NCBI GenBank assembly: GCA_023512835.1
Contig: CM042092.1
Coordinates: 2,877,293-2,941,292 of the forward strand
DNA: 64,000 bases
Source of the DNA: Taxillus chinensis
Taxonomy: Eukaryota; Streptophyta; Magnoliopsida; Santalales; Loranthaceae
Direction: 5' to 3'
Made by a program: the position numbers and the translations under genes. Shown one piece after another: positions 32,601 through 48,673 of the stretch (position 1 is its first letter; the number at the start of each line of letters is the position of its first letter). Below the pieces are notes generated by a model that was not told where the DNA came from, did not search any database, and was given only the letters and a program-made list of their open reading frames with translations.

Positions 32601-34493
32601 CTTACTTTGATTTTTATTGTCTTCTCCTTCAGGGGCTTTGAAGAGGTGTTTCTTTTCCTTTTTTCCTTCTATGTTCTCTTTTGAAATAATATATTTGAAT
32701 GAATGATAGAAAAGACTTACAAAACATGTGCATGTTCTATGACCGAGGAAGTAAAAACAAATCCCAATGTGACTTCAGGTTTTGGGCGTCACTGTGATTT
32801 TAACTCAGTTTCTTGTGCTCTATTATGCATGCATATGCCTATCAATAGACTACTTGATGTAATTTTTGCAAATATAGGAACTTTATGTCCAGTTAAGGCA
32901 TTTTCCTAAGTTCCTATATTCTCAGGCGGGGACCACCTACTTTAGTGGTTGCAACTATAAAGAGTTTGTGCCAGATGCTTGAGAAAAAATTATTTAAGCC
33001 CGAGTCAATGAAGGTTCTAGTTATTGATGAGGTAATTGAAAGTTCTGTTACAATTTATTTTTTGAAGAGTGAACCATTATTACACCCTTAGATCTGGATT
33101 ATAAAATTTCGTATAGGATCTTGTTTTTCTTATATTGCATTTGCATGTCAGCTTAACATGAAGTAAAATGAAGAATTTACATTTTATTTTTACTGTTAGT
33201 AGGTTGATTTTATATTCAATTCTCCAAAACAAACCAGTTCTCTTCGAAAGCTTTTGACATCATATTCATCAAGCAACAAACGCCAGACCGTTTTTTGCCA
33301 GTGCATCCATACCCCAGCATAGGCATTTCCTGTACGACTGTATACAACAGAAATGGACCAAGGTTTGCATATGCAGTCCTCTCTTTCCCCATTTTTTTCT
33401 GCTGTGGGCATTGACACTTAATTTTAACATCCCCCTATACATTTTCTTAAATCAATTTTGCACTTCTGTTCTGTTATTTATTTTTTTGACAGAGAGATGT
33501 GGTTCATATCCATGTGAATTCAGTTAAGCCAATGCCATCACAGATACAGCATAGATTTGTGGTGAGGCAACAAGACTTTATTCTCTTCAACCCCACAGTT
33601 GCATAAATTGCATAAATTGTCTGTCTTCGTCCATGAATCATGTACATCTGGGTCCTATATACTGATTGGTTACTGATCCAATTTTTTAGCATCTAATTTC
33701 TGTATATCCACAGCTTTGCAACAAAGAAGCAAGACACAGTACATTGCTATCATTGCTACAATATGATAGACCTGAATCTGGCATAATATTTGTCGGTGAG
33801 CAGGTTAGTGGTTGTAATGTTGCATAGTTGGCTTTTTTCATACTGATGCAAGACATGGAGAGTGGCTTGAAAGTTTAAATTACACTTTCCCCAAACATGA
33901 ATGACCTTGTTTTAAAAAACATATGGGTGCAATTTTCACTGTTATTGAAAAGTTACGATTATTGTTCAATAGTTGCTGTTGAATTGCACATGATGATATT
34001 CCATCTTGCAGTCTGAGAAATCAAAGCAAGCTGGAGATGTTCCTTCCACAAGTCTTCTACTTAATTTCTTAAAGACTTCTTATGTGGAATGCCCTGATGT
34101 CCATCTTTTGGAAGAAGAGATGAACTTCAATCAACGGGCTGCTTCTCTCTCCGTAAGACTGTCCTATTCATTTGTTTGGTGAGTTGTGCGTAGTTAGTTA
34201 GTTGTCTTACGTTGTTTGAACACTCACAGGAAGTAAGGCAAGGAGGTGGTTTTCTTCTTGTGGCCACAGACATAGTGGCCCGAGGGGTTGACCTGCCTGA
34301 GACAAGCCATATATACAACTTTGATCTTCCAGGAACTGTGGTGGATTATCTTCATCGAGCCGGGAGGACAGGCAGGAAACCGTTTTCTGATGAAAAATGC
34401 ACTGTCACCAATATTATAACATCGCAGGAGCGGTTTGTGTTAAAGAGGTTTGAGAATGAATTACTGTTTGAATGTGAAGAGGTGTGCTTATAA
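28187..34493 (+). CDS. RH58: DEAD-box RNA helicase 58, plastid type (with frameshifts)
   Basis: Exons by motif and frame: 28187-28485, 29534-29627 (or its duplicate 31642-31735), 32080-32192, 32411-32533, 32926-33031, 33203-33362, 33493-33561, 33714-33803, 34012-34152, 34230-34493; about 485 codons. The head (MAFLPAVYH..., Arg/Ser-rich) looks like a plastid transit peptide. Helicase motifs: Q (GFVVPTDIQRQALP), I (TGSGKT), Ia (PTRELG, split by a frameshift), II (VLVIDE/VDF), III (SAS region), IV (IIFVGEQ), V (ATDIVARGVDLP), VI (HRAGRTGRK). It should unwind RNA in chloroplasts. Three single-base changes break the frame: one base lost in motif Ia (exon 3), one G extra at the exon 5 start, one T extra in exon 6. 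These are either assembly errors or real inactivation. Intron 1 uses a GC donor. Confidence 0.85.
28745..29035. mobile_element. Possible hAT-like MITE in RH58 intron 1
   Basis: Starts TAAGAGCATCTTCAACC and ends GGTTAGAGCCGCTAC, a degenerate inverted pair of the GAGCATCTCCAACC type. AT-rich interior, no coding. The tandem duplication carries a second copy at about 30800-31090. Confidence 0.4.
29638..31745 (+). repeat. 2.05-kb tandem duplication, copy 2
   Basis: Nearly identical to copy 1. It differs by scattered substitutions, many at CpG sites, a one-base loss in exon 1 and an extra 53-bp local duplication near 31505-31565 (GATAGAAATCTTACTGCAGG repeated). It is the copy adjacent to exon 3. 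Confidence 0.97.
30241..31735 (+). pseudogene. Duplicated RH58 exons 1-2
   Basis: Second copy of exon 1 (30241-30538) and exon 2 (31642-31735). Exon 1 lacks one T relative to copy 1 (GTCTCGTTAAAC against GTCTCTGTTAAAC), so its frame shifts after about 18 codons and the transit peptide is lost. Exon 2 is intact. A transcript starting at copy 1 could splice exon 1 to either exon 2 and then to exon 3, skipping this exon 1, whereas one starting at copy 2 would be frameshifted. It cannot encode RH58 alone as written. Confidence 0.8.
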
Positions 34494-35390
34494 AATATTG
34501 CCGACCGTTGTACCGTTGCGATGTGTTAATTTGTACGCCGACTTGGGATGGGTAGTGAAAGGGAACAAGCAAATATATAACTACATTTTTATCATATTAC
34601 ATAAATGTTTTATTTATTTAAACTGATGAAATAGGGTGGTACGTGTTAAAATTAACTTACAATGCCGGTGTCTTGGAAAACTCTCGGAGACTGAAGGGAG
34701 TTCTTGGTGGCTTGTAAATAAATCGGGCGGCTGGAACTATACCCAGATTGGCTAGAATTATCATGTATTTTATTTGGATATATAATTAAATATAAATTTA
34801 ATTAATTTTTTTTTAAAATTTATTAGAAAAACACCCAAATGAGTTCTTTTTTTTTTTTTAAATTATAATTGGTTTCGAGTATTTATCGAATCAATATGAA
34901 CAAATTTTGGTAAGTCGGCTGAGTTCCAAGTCTTGGTTGGGTTTAGATATAGACCTGGGCCGTTGGCAGCCCTGAAGTAACAAATGTTGAGTTAAGTTTC
35001 TCGGGCGGAATTCAATTTTTATTGAAATTTTATAAAATGTCTTGCAAGTGCTTTTACAAGTGCCCATTACAATCCATTGCAACTGCTTTTACAAGTGCCC
35101 ATTACAATCGATTGCAAGTGCTTACAAGTGCCCATTCAAATGAATATTCGATTTTTATGAAGTATAACCAATCCATGAGCGTTCATTGTAGAAATGATGA
35201 ACAGCCTTTTGCCAGTGTTGATAGTGCTGCATTCTCACTCTCAGGAATGAACATATAAATATGGCACGCGTCTCCAATTCTTAAGCCCCCACATATACCC
35301 AAGAAAAGAAAACGAACCAAAAAAAAAAACAATCCAGAAAAAGAGGGACGCATTTAACACCAGAAATTAGGATTAATATTGATAGATCGA
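34494..35390. other. Convergent 3' flanks of RH58 and AGPase genes
   Basis: 897 bp between the two stop codons, holding both 3' untranslated regions. AT-rich apart from a minisatellite at 35038-35139. No further gene seen. Confidence 0.6.
35038..35139. repeat. Minisatellite, about 36-bp unit, three copies
   Basis: Three head-to-tail copies built from AAGTGCTTTTACAAGTGCCC followed by ATTACAATC.ATTGC. The last copy is shortened. It lies in the convergent 3' region. Confidence 0.85.
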
Positions 35391-39538
<4,148 letters not shown>

Positions 39539-39584
39539 TTCTTGCCAGAGGCCCCAACTCGCAGGAACATATAAATGCAAAACC

Positions 39585-39631
<47 letters not shown>

Positions 39632-39700
39632 GTCATATATATGTTGCATGTCGTTTGAAAGCTTGGCCAAAAGGCTATCCACAACTCATTTTATCACGTA
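39539..39700 (-). promoter_or_regulatory. 5' leader and core promoter of the AGPase gene
   Basis: Upstream of the start at 39538, the minus strand has a (CT) microsatellite (plus-strand GA, 39589-39628) and a TATATATGA-type TATA (around 39633-39641), about 95 bases from the ATG. CT-rich leaders are common in plant genes. If the TATA is real, transcription starts inside or just after the CT tract. Confidence 0.5.
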
Positions 39701-40462
39701 CGATTCACGTCCACCGGTTTTAATTTGTATTTTGGCTTTATTGGATACTTGCATGTGATTCCCAAAAGAAACCCCATATTGGCTTTAAAAAAATTGCGAA
39801 TATTCTGTGGCTTCTTCGACTGCTTCGTCTGCTTTTTGAAAGCAATTTGTCGGCTCGCAATTACTTCCGAAGGTACGAATCACACAGTACCAAACTACCT
39901 GGTCATCTTTAATCTGTACGGTTGAATTAGCGGTTATTTTCTTTCCAGTTCTTTTTTTAAAAAAAATGTAAGTCGTATGTCTAGCAAAGGACATTCTTAC
40001 TGGTTTTTTTTTTAAACGCCAAGCCCACAGATTAAATAAAAAAAGTTTAGAATACGTGTGTATTATTTTTTAAAATATAAATATTTTTAAAATTAATAAG
40101 TTGAAATAATTTAAAATTATTTATAAGTGATGTAAATTCAATTCATAATTTTTATTTATAAGTAATGTAAATTTATTTGAAAAATATGTTTATTTTTTTA
40201 AATTGTTATTTAGATAAATTTTTACTACTCATAAAATGTTTTAAATTCATTGGATTCACTATTTTCAAAAATAATCTTATTTTCAAAAATAATATCATCT
40301 TACCAAACACTCATATATTTAAAACTAATAAACTCCTAATAGTTTTCTTGTCTAGTATCATTTAAAAGTGGGTGTTGGGACACTTATATCAGTTACCAAA
40401 CTATTTTTTCCATGTTTACAGATTTAAACTATTTATCGTTTTCTTATATTAATACAAATCAC
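39701..40462. other. AT-rich intergenic DNA
   Basis: Distal upstream region of the AGPase gene. Poly(T)/poly(A) runs near 39950-40060; no gene recognised. Confidence 0.45.
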
Positions 40463-40930
40463 AATGGATGTGGAGTCTAAGAACTTTGCAAGTCCCCCAT
40501 TTGATAGGGAGGAGAAACGAACGTGTTATTTAAGAGGGCGTGGAGACTTCTCCTAATATGAGGCCTTTTGGGTGCTTTGTGTGGCACTATAAAGAACAAA
40601 ATCGGGGATTGGGCTTGAGCCATGAACAGGACAATATCGTGCTACAGGGATTTAATGGTCATTAAAATGATATCAGAGTTGAAGATAAGGTCAGTGTGCT
40701 ATAGTCCAACGGGGACGTGGGCCTCCTAAGGGGAGTGGATTGTGGAGTCTGAGGACTTTGCAAGTCCATATTGACTGGAGAGGAGAATAAAGTATATCTC
40801 TTAAGAAGACGTGGAGACCTCTTCTAGCACGAGGCTTTTTGAGGTGTCTGTGTGGCACTGCCAAGAACAAAACTAGTGATTGGGCTTGGGCCTTGAACAA
40901 GACAATATCATGTTATAGGGGACTTGGGGT
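40463..40930 (+). repeat. Degenerate direct repeat pair, unit about 190-280 bp
   Basis: TGTGGAGTCTAAGAACTTTG (40469 on) and TGTGGAGTCTGAGGACTTTG (40741 on) open two related segments that share GGCGTGGAGAC, TGTGTGGCACT, GATTGGGCTTG and GACAATATC. The second ends GGGGTGTTATAAT. This is a familiar type of plant intergenic repeat, possibly the tail of an old element. Confidence 0.65.
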
Positions 40931-41966
40931 GTTATAATAGATTCCTTTAATTACTTATTGTATTATTAAAATAATATTTTGTTTTGTTTTTTATTTAATA
41001 ATAATTTTTTATAATTTAATATGACATAAAAGTAAAAATTATGAAAATGTCAAAAAAAGATGAGAGATTTTTTATATATAATTTAATAATCATATGGAGT
41101 AAATATACGTTAAAAACTACTATATAAATCTCATAAAGAAAGTTAAATATTGGACTTTTGTTGTGAAAATAATTTTATGACTCTTATTTTTTTTATATGG
41201 GAGTGTAAAATGTACCGGTCCGGTCCATCATATAACAGACCTAAATGACCTGCAATTTTAATATACTACAAATTAACTAAACCGGTCAAGTCGCATTTAT
41301 TTATTTATTTAAAATAAATATGATAAGTTAATTTTTGTTAAATATTTTTTAAAATTTTAATTTTAAAACTATATTTTAAAGTTTATATTTTTAAACTTTA
41401 ATTGTAAAATTAATAAGTTTAGGGTCTAGGTAGGATAGGTACAAGTTTTAAAATTATTATTAAAAAAACCTAATCTGCGAATCGGTCCACGTGTGTACGG
41501 ATTTGGTTCACATGAATCGGGCCTAAACGAACTGGTTTGTTTAGGCTTGCGATTAAAATGGGTTAGATTTTCCTGGTCCAGTCTACTATGGTTTGCATGG
41601 ATCATGAGCTGGTCTGCGGACTTGTGGTTCATTTTACATTCCTATTTTTCCAAACAAACTTTTATAGGGAATTTTCTACTAGTGGTTTTACTTGTGATTA
41701 CATAAAGCTTGATGTAGGTATTACATGTTTCTATGTTTGTTCAAATGTTTTGTCTTTAAACAAAGATAGGGTATAATTAAAACGATATTCTAATGTCATT
41801 TTTTTCTAATAAGGCATCATAGAAGCTTTAATTAAAAAACTAGAAAATTATCTTATGGGATAATTTTCAATAGTTTTCAATAATTTTCATAAAAATCCCT
41901 AGAATACCTATTTATATGCTAAGTAAGACTCACTAAAAAGGAAAAGAAAATAAAATGAAAAGGAGA
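40931..41966. other. AT-rich intergenic DNA
   Basis: No supported gene. Isolated CGGTCCGGTCC-type motifs near 41215. Confidence 0.4.
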
Positions 41967-42565
41967 TTACTTAAGAAGGTAAGAAGTTAGACAAAATAAA
42001 TATGAAATCAAAATAAAAGGAAGATAAATTTGGTTTGCATCATTCTCTCTCACTAGCGAAGAACTCAACATTGAGTTCTCATCAAGATATAAATGTATAT
42101 TGTCAGTAAAGAAGAGATACAAGTTTGCCACATTGAAAGATGTCAAAATTGACAAAGTCGTAGAAAAATTAATGGTATAAGCATTATCGTTGATCTTTTG
42201 CACAGTCTGGTAAGGTTCATATTTTCATGGTTATAACTTATTATAGTAGCCACGAGGATTCTCTTCTTCTTGAGAAAGACCATTATGTGATATCCCACCT
42301 CAAAGAGTTTTCGCTTCTATATCTTGTTAACCACCTCTTTATTATAGGTGGTATTAGCTTTCTCAATCTGCATTACATCCTCTATTAAAGTATTTTGCCA
42401 ATGCTCCACCATGTGTTTTTTCGGTGTATTGTAATTAGTCACCCTAGGTAGGTTCACTAAGTTTAGTACATACCACATCACTTTGGTATAGACAATGGAG
42501 AATGAAGACATTCTTATTGTGCGATTGACAAAATTATTATAGGCAAACTCTACTTGGTTAAACAC
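41967..42565 (-). pseudogene. Ty3/gypsy integrase C-terminal relic
   Basis: On the minus strand VEFAYNNFVNRT..MSSFSIVY (about 42490-42560), then EHWQNTLIEDV (about 42380-42415), then after frame changes QKINDNAY..INFSTT and FNVANLYLF..DNIHLY (about 42080-42203) are recognisable integrase-end and pol-tail signatures. Several stops and shifts separate the pieces. No LTR of this element was found in the window. Short and strongly decayed. Confidence 0.75.
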
Positions 42566-43630
42566 AAATCTTATTTCCTTGGTTTCTCCCTGACGGAATT
42601 TTATTCAAAATTTTCAATAAGACGTAATGGAATGTTATTGTTAAAATTTGCAATAACATTCAATAAGATCATCATACACAAACTAATAAGCATGATATTA
42701 TTACAACACATAAAGAAGGTTTATCCACTTCCTTCATTCTAAACAAAATTGCCTTATACCAATGGAGGTTTATACTAACAGAGGATTATAAGCGTCACCC
42801 TATGTAGTTTTTCTTGCATTGCAGAGTTCCCAACACCACATCCCCACCTAGCTAACACCTTATTGCCAACAACATTAGTGCCTGCACGATGTCAATCACA
42901 TTAAAATCCCGATCAAAGCCCCAACCACATGGCTACTAGGTTAGACACCTTCCTCATAATTTGCGATTATGGCTAAGGTTGGCCATTGTGTTGACTATCA
43001 CCTCAATCTTAGCCCCAAACTTTCATCTCTTCCATCTCCCTCCATTTCATCTCTCTTTCTCCCTTAATCTCTGCCCTGAACTTTCGTCTCTATGTTGAGG
43101 TAATTATTGGTTTTTTTTTTCATTCAATTTTGGGTGATCAATATAATTTAGGGAGAAAGACAGCAAATTGAGATTGAGAGGCATACTCCTCCGTTAATAA
43201 TCAAAAGATTGTAAAAAGAGAGATAATGTTTGGTGTAAAAGTGAGATTAAAAAGCAATCTATTCAGGACCAACAAGTGATATCAAAGCCTAGAGGGGGTG
43301 AATAGGCTCTTTGAAAACTCTTTTTTTTCTACTTTTTTAGCACAACACTTAATCTGGTTAAGAGAATGAATCAATGCAAAAGACAACCAGATAGTGGAAG
43401 TATTTTATATTATTATCAAAAGATAATTACAATAAAATAAGTAGCAAATAAAGTTGTTTACACAAGCTTAGATCTACTAAAAGAATTTATCTCTCTTGAT
43501 TATAGTAGCACTCTTTTACAATTACGCATACACTAACCAAAAGTTTTATTTTAAAATCACAAACATAAAAATATATAAGACTCTGTATTTATATGCATCC
43601 CTTGGAGACATTCTTGGAACTAAACATTTT
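42566..43630. other. Intergenic DNA, possible old LTR debris
   Basis: GATATCAAAGCCTAGAGGGG near 43277 followed by GTGAATAGGCTCTTTG is a phrase often seen at or near LTR ends or primer sites in plant elements, but no partner copy is present. No gene seen. Confidence 0.35.
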
Positions 43631-46600
43631 TGTAAGGACCCATGTTTGAGGTTTTGAGAGATAGTCATGTGATACTGGGGGATAAAAGTATCTAAACAGA
43701 AATGTGCTCGTCAAACAGAGTATTTTGACTATAATTGGGTTCGATTTGGAGTCCAATTGGAGTTTGAGCCTTGTGAGGGTAAAGTTAGTATTTTAAGGAA
43801 TAAAATGAAGTTTAAATAGAGAAAAGTTGAGAAAACTCTTATTTTTCTTTTGTGGAGCGTGAGACGTGAAGATAGAGAATGTGCGAGGAGAAACCAAGAG
43901 CTTACAAAGGGAATTGGACGATCCGGACTCAAATCGCCCAAATTCAAGGTAGGGATTCATTCTTCTCACTCAAATGTCATTGACTATGCTTGATTATGCT
44001 TGTTAGACATGAGAATTAATCCCATATCCGTGGAATTTGAATTTTGACCCCAAGTGTTGGGAAAAACCTAATTTTGGGTTAAATCTTTTGATTTGAGTAT
44101 ATAAGACGTGATTAAAACCTAATATATAGTATTAGGTATGAGTTTTATAAGATTTCAGAGGGTCTGGGGGTTTTATGATCGTGTATGGCATGAGGGTTGA
44201 GAAGTTAACCGTGAAAATCTAGATTTAGATCTAGATGGTTAGAATCTAAAATTTAATATATGTATATTTTTGTTGTTACTGTGTGATTTAGGGGCGTTAA
44301 GGACATATTCTGGGGTATATATTATGGCTTGTTGAGTTAAAAATGGTGTTTTTAGGTGCCTAAGGGTCGCTGGGTTGATTCCAGACGAAGAATAAGCAAA
44401 AACGACAATGAACAGTACCCTAACGAAGTAGAAAGGTAGAAGGTCATGGGTCGAAGGATTGAAGGCTGAGGGTCGATGGGTCGAGGGTGGAGAGTCGAGG
44501 CAACTCTTCGAGTCAAGATCTTCAAGGTAGAGTTTTGCACAACTGTCATGCCCCTAAATTCCGAAACCTCGGAAACGGGGACGTGATGCCCCTCACGCCC
44601 AATCCAGGGGTCGAGGGGTTGGTGACCGTTTCAACTCTGACCAATACTACAACGGGGGTAGCATTGTACATTTAAATAATCAATTGCAACACACAAGCTA
44701 TTAATAATTATATTTGCAAATAACACCACTGAAGTCCAACTAATCAGATTTGTACAAGCGCCACGGACTCAAGTCCGGAAGGAAATAATCGGATAATCAA
44801 AGGTAAAAAAAATAAGTCCATAAAGTGAACCCTACTGGAAATGCTCCAACCAGCTCTGCTAAGGCTCCACCAGCTACTCCCTACGACCTGTAGGAAAAAA
44901 AAGAAATAAAGTAGGGTGAGCACGTGTGCCCAGTAGGTGATCCCCATCTCCATTATCCCCTTTACTCGAGTTCCTAGATCTATATGATTAGTGTATGCAT
45001 GTGCCAGTATAGTGTCACATTCCAACACAAATAAATTTCATTAAATCATAAACAAGTCATCACGTCACATTCATCCTCCCACGAAATTCCCGCTACCAAC
45101 ACCAGGAATTCAAATCACTACCAATCAGCCATGTGTGGGACCTGTGGTGTCCCTAACAACCACCCGCCATATATGGGACCTGGGTTAACCAGCCAAATAA
45201 GGGACCTGCGGCCTCTTGCCGGCCTTATGTGGGACCACGGTTAACCCAACCAGCTTAGCCACAAAACCAAATTATAATTTAGAGCGGTTATCCAACAATA
45301 ACTCAAACAATTAATTGACACATAAATACATACATGAATACATAATTCCATCTACAATTAGTAATCAGCAATTAATTTATTAACACCGAGCTATAATTAA
45401 TATCTTACTCAAACAATGACCGCGAACCTAAATTGCTATTTATTTAGGTATTTATTATTAGGAAACACACATATTTATTATTATTATTATTATTATTGGG
45501 CTTGCGCGGCCCAAACCACACCAACCCGTTAGGGTTGGTGTTGACTGGTGAAACGGGGAGGGCACGCCACCCCTTCCCTCCCCTTCTCTCACGCCAGCGC
45601 AGACGCACGGCGGCCATGGGAGGCAGACGCCGGCGCCCGCGGCTCTCTCTCTCTCTCTCTCTAGCGCGCCCGTGGCGCCCATCCTCTCTCTCTGGCAGCC
45701 GACCACGTCGCCGTCCACCTCTTCCTCCCGCTAGCGCACGTGCGACCACCGTACCAACCTCATCCTCCCTTCCTCGCTACTAGCGCACATCACGCCGCAA
45801 GCCTCAGCCATGGCCGTCGCTGCTCGTCCTCTCCATGCCAGCGTGCGGCGAGCGCCCGATCCACGGACGGCAACGGCGTGGTCCCCTCCTCCTCCTTGCC
45901 CAGAACACACACGAACATATATACATCTATATACTTAAATACACGTATTCGTATTTACATATATGAATGAACAGTTTATACACAGACTCATAAGAGCAGA
46001 TTTGTACTCATACCCCGGTGGAATCAAAGAATCACCTACCTGATTATAGCCTTGAATGATCAACTCGACGGTTTCTTCAAATCTCGGCTGCTCAAACCTT
46101 GTGCTCCCCCCCTTAGCTCACGCACGCCTGACCAAAAATAGGGTTTCTACCCTAGTTCCTCTTATTTATACTCTATAATAATAATAATAATATTAATCCA
46201 ATAATAATTAATAAAATGATTAATAATAATAGTAATCATTCATTATGAGAATTAACCTCAGGTACTATCAAATTATTTAAATAATACTAACAAAATAATA
46301 ACAATAATAATAATCAGTCCTTAACATTAAATGTTCGGATTAATAATAATTACATAATAATAATGACATGTCTAAATATATTTCAATAATCATAATAATA
46401 TTTATTTATATTTTAACATATTAAAATCATATTATTAAAAATAAATAACGCTAAGGCCACTGCCGAATAGATATTCCAACATCTATTCAGGGGCCTAACT
46501 TTCTACCACTCACAGTACGGGTCTTTACAACAACTTCGAGCGGTCTACGGTTCTTTGAGTCTATGAGGCGGATCTTCGAGTCGGCGGGATCTTTGAGTCC

Positions 46601-47366
46601 GAGGAAGATCTTTGTGTTTGAGCTTTGAGTCTTGGGTTACGAGGTTACAGCGTTGGGTTAATAGTTACAAAGTACAACAAAACCATTTACATTACCAAGG
46701 GGGTATTGTGAACCTTAGTGGTCATGTGGGCTGTGAGGCTACCTTGTTAAGCTGGGGAGGCTCTTGTTGAGGGCCTAGGAGGTGATATTTGTTCGAGCCT
46801 AAGAGGTTACTATGCTCGAGAGGTAATACGGGGCCCGAGGGCAATCCGTAGTCTTGGGAGGCAACATGGTGCCTAAGAGGCAATGTTTAGGATTACATGG
46901 GAGGTTTTCTTTGTATTTTTAATGTGTGTACATGATTGAAATGGTGATGTATATGTAGAATTACACGAGCACATGCCTACACTAGTTTATGAGTTGAATG
47001 GATTAGGGAGACATGATCCCTACTAAGCTGTGATTGCTCATCCCTCCTGTTGTGTTTTGTCTTTATTTGTTTCGAGTGCTTACAGGAGCTAGGAGGTTCA
47101 CCAGAGGTGAAGACCTTATGTGTATTTGTTTGTTTTGTTGGATTGTAAAAAAAATTATGATTGTAACCTCGTGGGGAAAGAACATATATGTATGTGTGTT
47201 TTTACTGTGGATTGAAATGATATTTCTGTCTTCGTGTGCCATATGTGTGGTATGGATTAGGGATGGAACCTATGCTAAGGTCCCTTTTCCGGTGTTATCA
47301 CCATTCGGGTGTGGGAATGAGGATTCACAAACCGGTTTCTGCGGGTCGGAAATTTAGGGTGTGACA
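43631..47366 (+). mobile_element. Solo LTR of the Tekay-like group, split by another LTR
   Basis: Opens TGTAAGGACCCATGTTTGAG, closes TCGGAAATTTAGGGTGTGACA's terminal GTGACA at 47366. The flanks ATTTT (43626-43630) and ATCTT (47367-47371) are a probable target duplication with one change. Without the inner insertion it is about 1.75 kb. It shares GAGAGATAGTCA, the AACGACAATGAACAGTACCC anchor (about 44401) and the GTGACA end with the LTRs at 10917 and 48674, so it is a related, diverged lineage. Confidence 0.85.
44544..46529 (-). mobile_element. Solo LTR nested in a solo LTR, opposite orientation
   Basis: 1986 bp, plus-strand ends TGTCATGCCCC and GGGTCTTTACA, i.e. the inverted form of the same LTR type. 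The perfect target duplication ACAAC occurs at 44539-44543 and 46530-46534. No internal coding region. It includes a TTA repeat (about 45476-45497) and a GC-rich stretch (45540-45900) with a CT tract. Confidence 0.9.
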
Positions 47367-47683
47367 ATCTTGGTTGCTGAGCTTCATCAATGATCTTATC
47401 ATAAAAACCCTCTATTTTAATGCAACGGATGTGGAGCTCAAGATATTAGAAATATGAGTGAATTAAATCTATTTTGTATAGTTCCAATTTCATTGAAGAT
47501 TATTCTACACATCCGTATGATCCACGTCTAAGATGACTTAAATGTCTTCAAATGAACTCTTCTTATATCGGGACATAACGAACTGATGAAGTAGTATCGT
47601 CTTACTACTTCATACTCTTCTTACTTTAAATGATAAGGTATCGTCTTACTCCGTATTAATGAAGTACTTGGATTTCTTACTAC

Positions 47684-47960
47684 GTGTTACTTGAATGCTC
47701 AGATCCCTTATTCTGTATTAGTACTTCCTTACTCCATATAAGTGCAAAGCTCGGACGCTTATTCCGCATCTTTTCTTCTTTACTCCATGCAACTAAAAGA
47801 CTCGGGTCCTCATTCCGCATAAGTGCTTCCTTACTCCGCGTGAGTATAAGACTCGGATTCTTACTCCGTGTCTTCTTGTACTTAGTTCATTTAAGTGAAA
47901 GACGCAAATCCCTTAGTCTATATCTCTAGTCCTTAGTTTGCGTGAGTATTCCTTACTCTG
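47684..47960 (+). repeat. Degenerate minisatellite, about 51-bp unit
   Basis: Roughly five copies sharing CTTACTCCG, AGACTCGG and GTGAGTATAAG-like words. The unit is a multiple of three, so one frame stays open and gives a repetitive LLH.S..LG..FRIF peptide. That is a by-product of the repeat, not evidence of a gene. Confidence 0.6.
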
Positions 47961-48511
47961 TATCTTGTATTGACTTGGTTATTTACCAAGTCGATTATCG
48001 ACACTCTCATTTGTCCGGATCAGAATTATGTATCTTGTCCTTAACTTAATGCTTACGAGTAAAGATTCATTTAAAGCTTATCTTCTACAACCACGTTAGA
48101 AATAGACACTGAAAATTTTAAATCAATTCACATAAGGTTTCATTTGCATCATCTAAATTTTAGGTTCGATCCAACAATTATGACTTTTATAATTTGGAGA
48201 ACCAATAGAATAAAACTCATAATTTAACAAAGTTTTTAGCTAAAATATATATTTCGAGAACACTTTATAGTCATGTGCGGTTAATATTTTGTCACGTATA
48301 TACAATTTAGAAAAATATTTGATGAGTTCAATGTTAAAGCATTGGCATCCGTGTCATCAAACAGATAATAAATGCAAAAAACTAATGATTGTTAAAAAAA
48401 TGTTGCATTGATTTCATTAAAACCTACATTCCTAACTTTAATCTACAGTAAATATGCCTCCTCTTGTCAAATTTGGCGATCGACTATAGACTCCCCAGAT
48501 CCCAAGCATGC

Positions 48512-48660
48512 CCCCTCCCCCTCCCCCAATGGCGACCACGCCCCCCTCACTTCCACTAACAGCGACCACGCCCTCCTCCTCCTCCCCTAGCAGCGATCAC
48601 AACCCCCCTCTCCTCCCTCGATGGTGACCACACCCCCTCTCCCTCTCCGGACGGCAACCA
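48512..48660 (+). repeat. GC-rich degenerate tandem array, about 36-bp unit
   Basis: Four to five copies around GGCGACCACGCCCCC/CTCC..., with diverged spacers. The full-length Ty3/gypsy element inserted immediately to the right. Confidence 0.65.
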
Positions 48661-48673
48661 TCACCTTTGCACA

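Larger units (their letters stand above)
47367..48668. other. Intergenic DNA with degenerate repeats
   Basis: No gene. Holds the two tandem arrays listed separately, and continues the host DNA into which the 43631 LTR was inserted. Confidence 0.45.

Noticed and set aside
34127..34318. Minus-strand frame inside RH58
   Set aside because: Antisense shadow of exons 9-10.
45444..45783. GC-rich frames on both strands
   Set aside because: Inside the nested solo LTR, with no family motif; GC-rich R/P/S composition gives open frames by chance.
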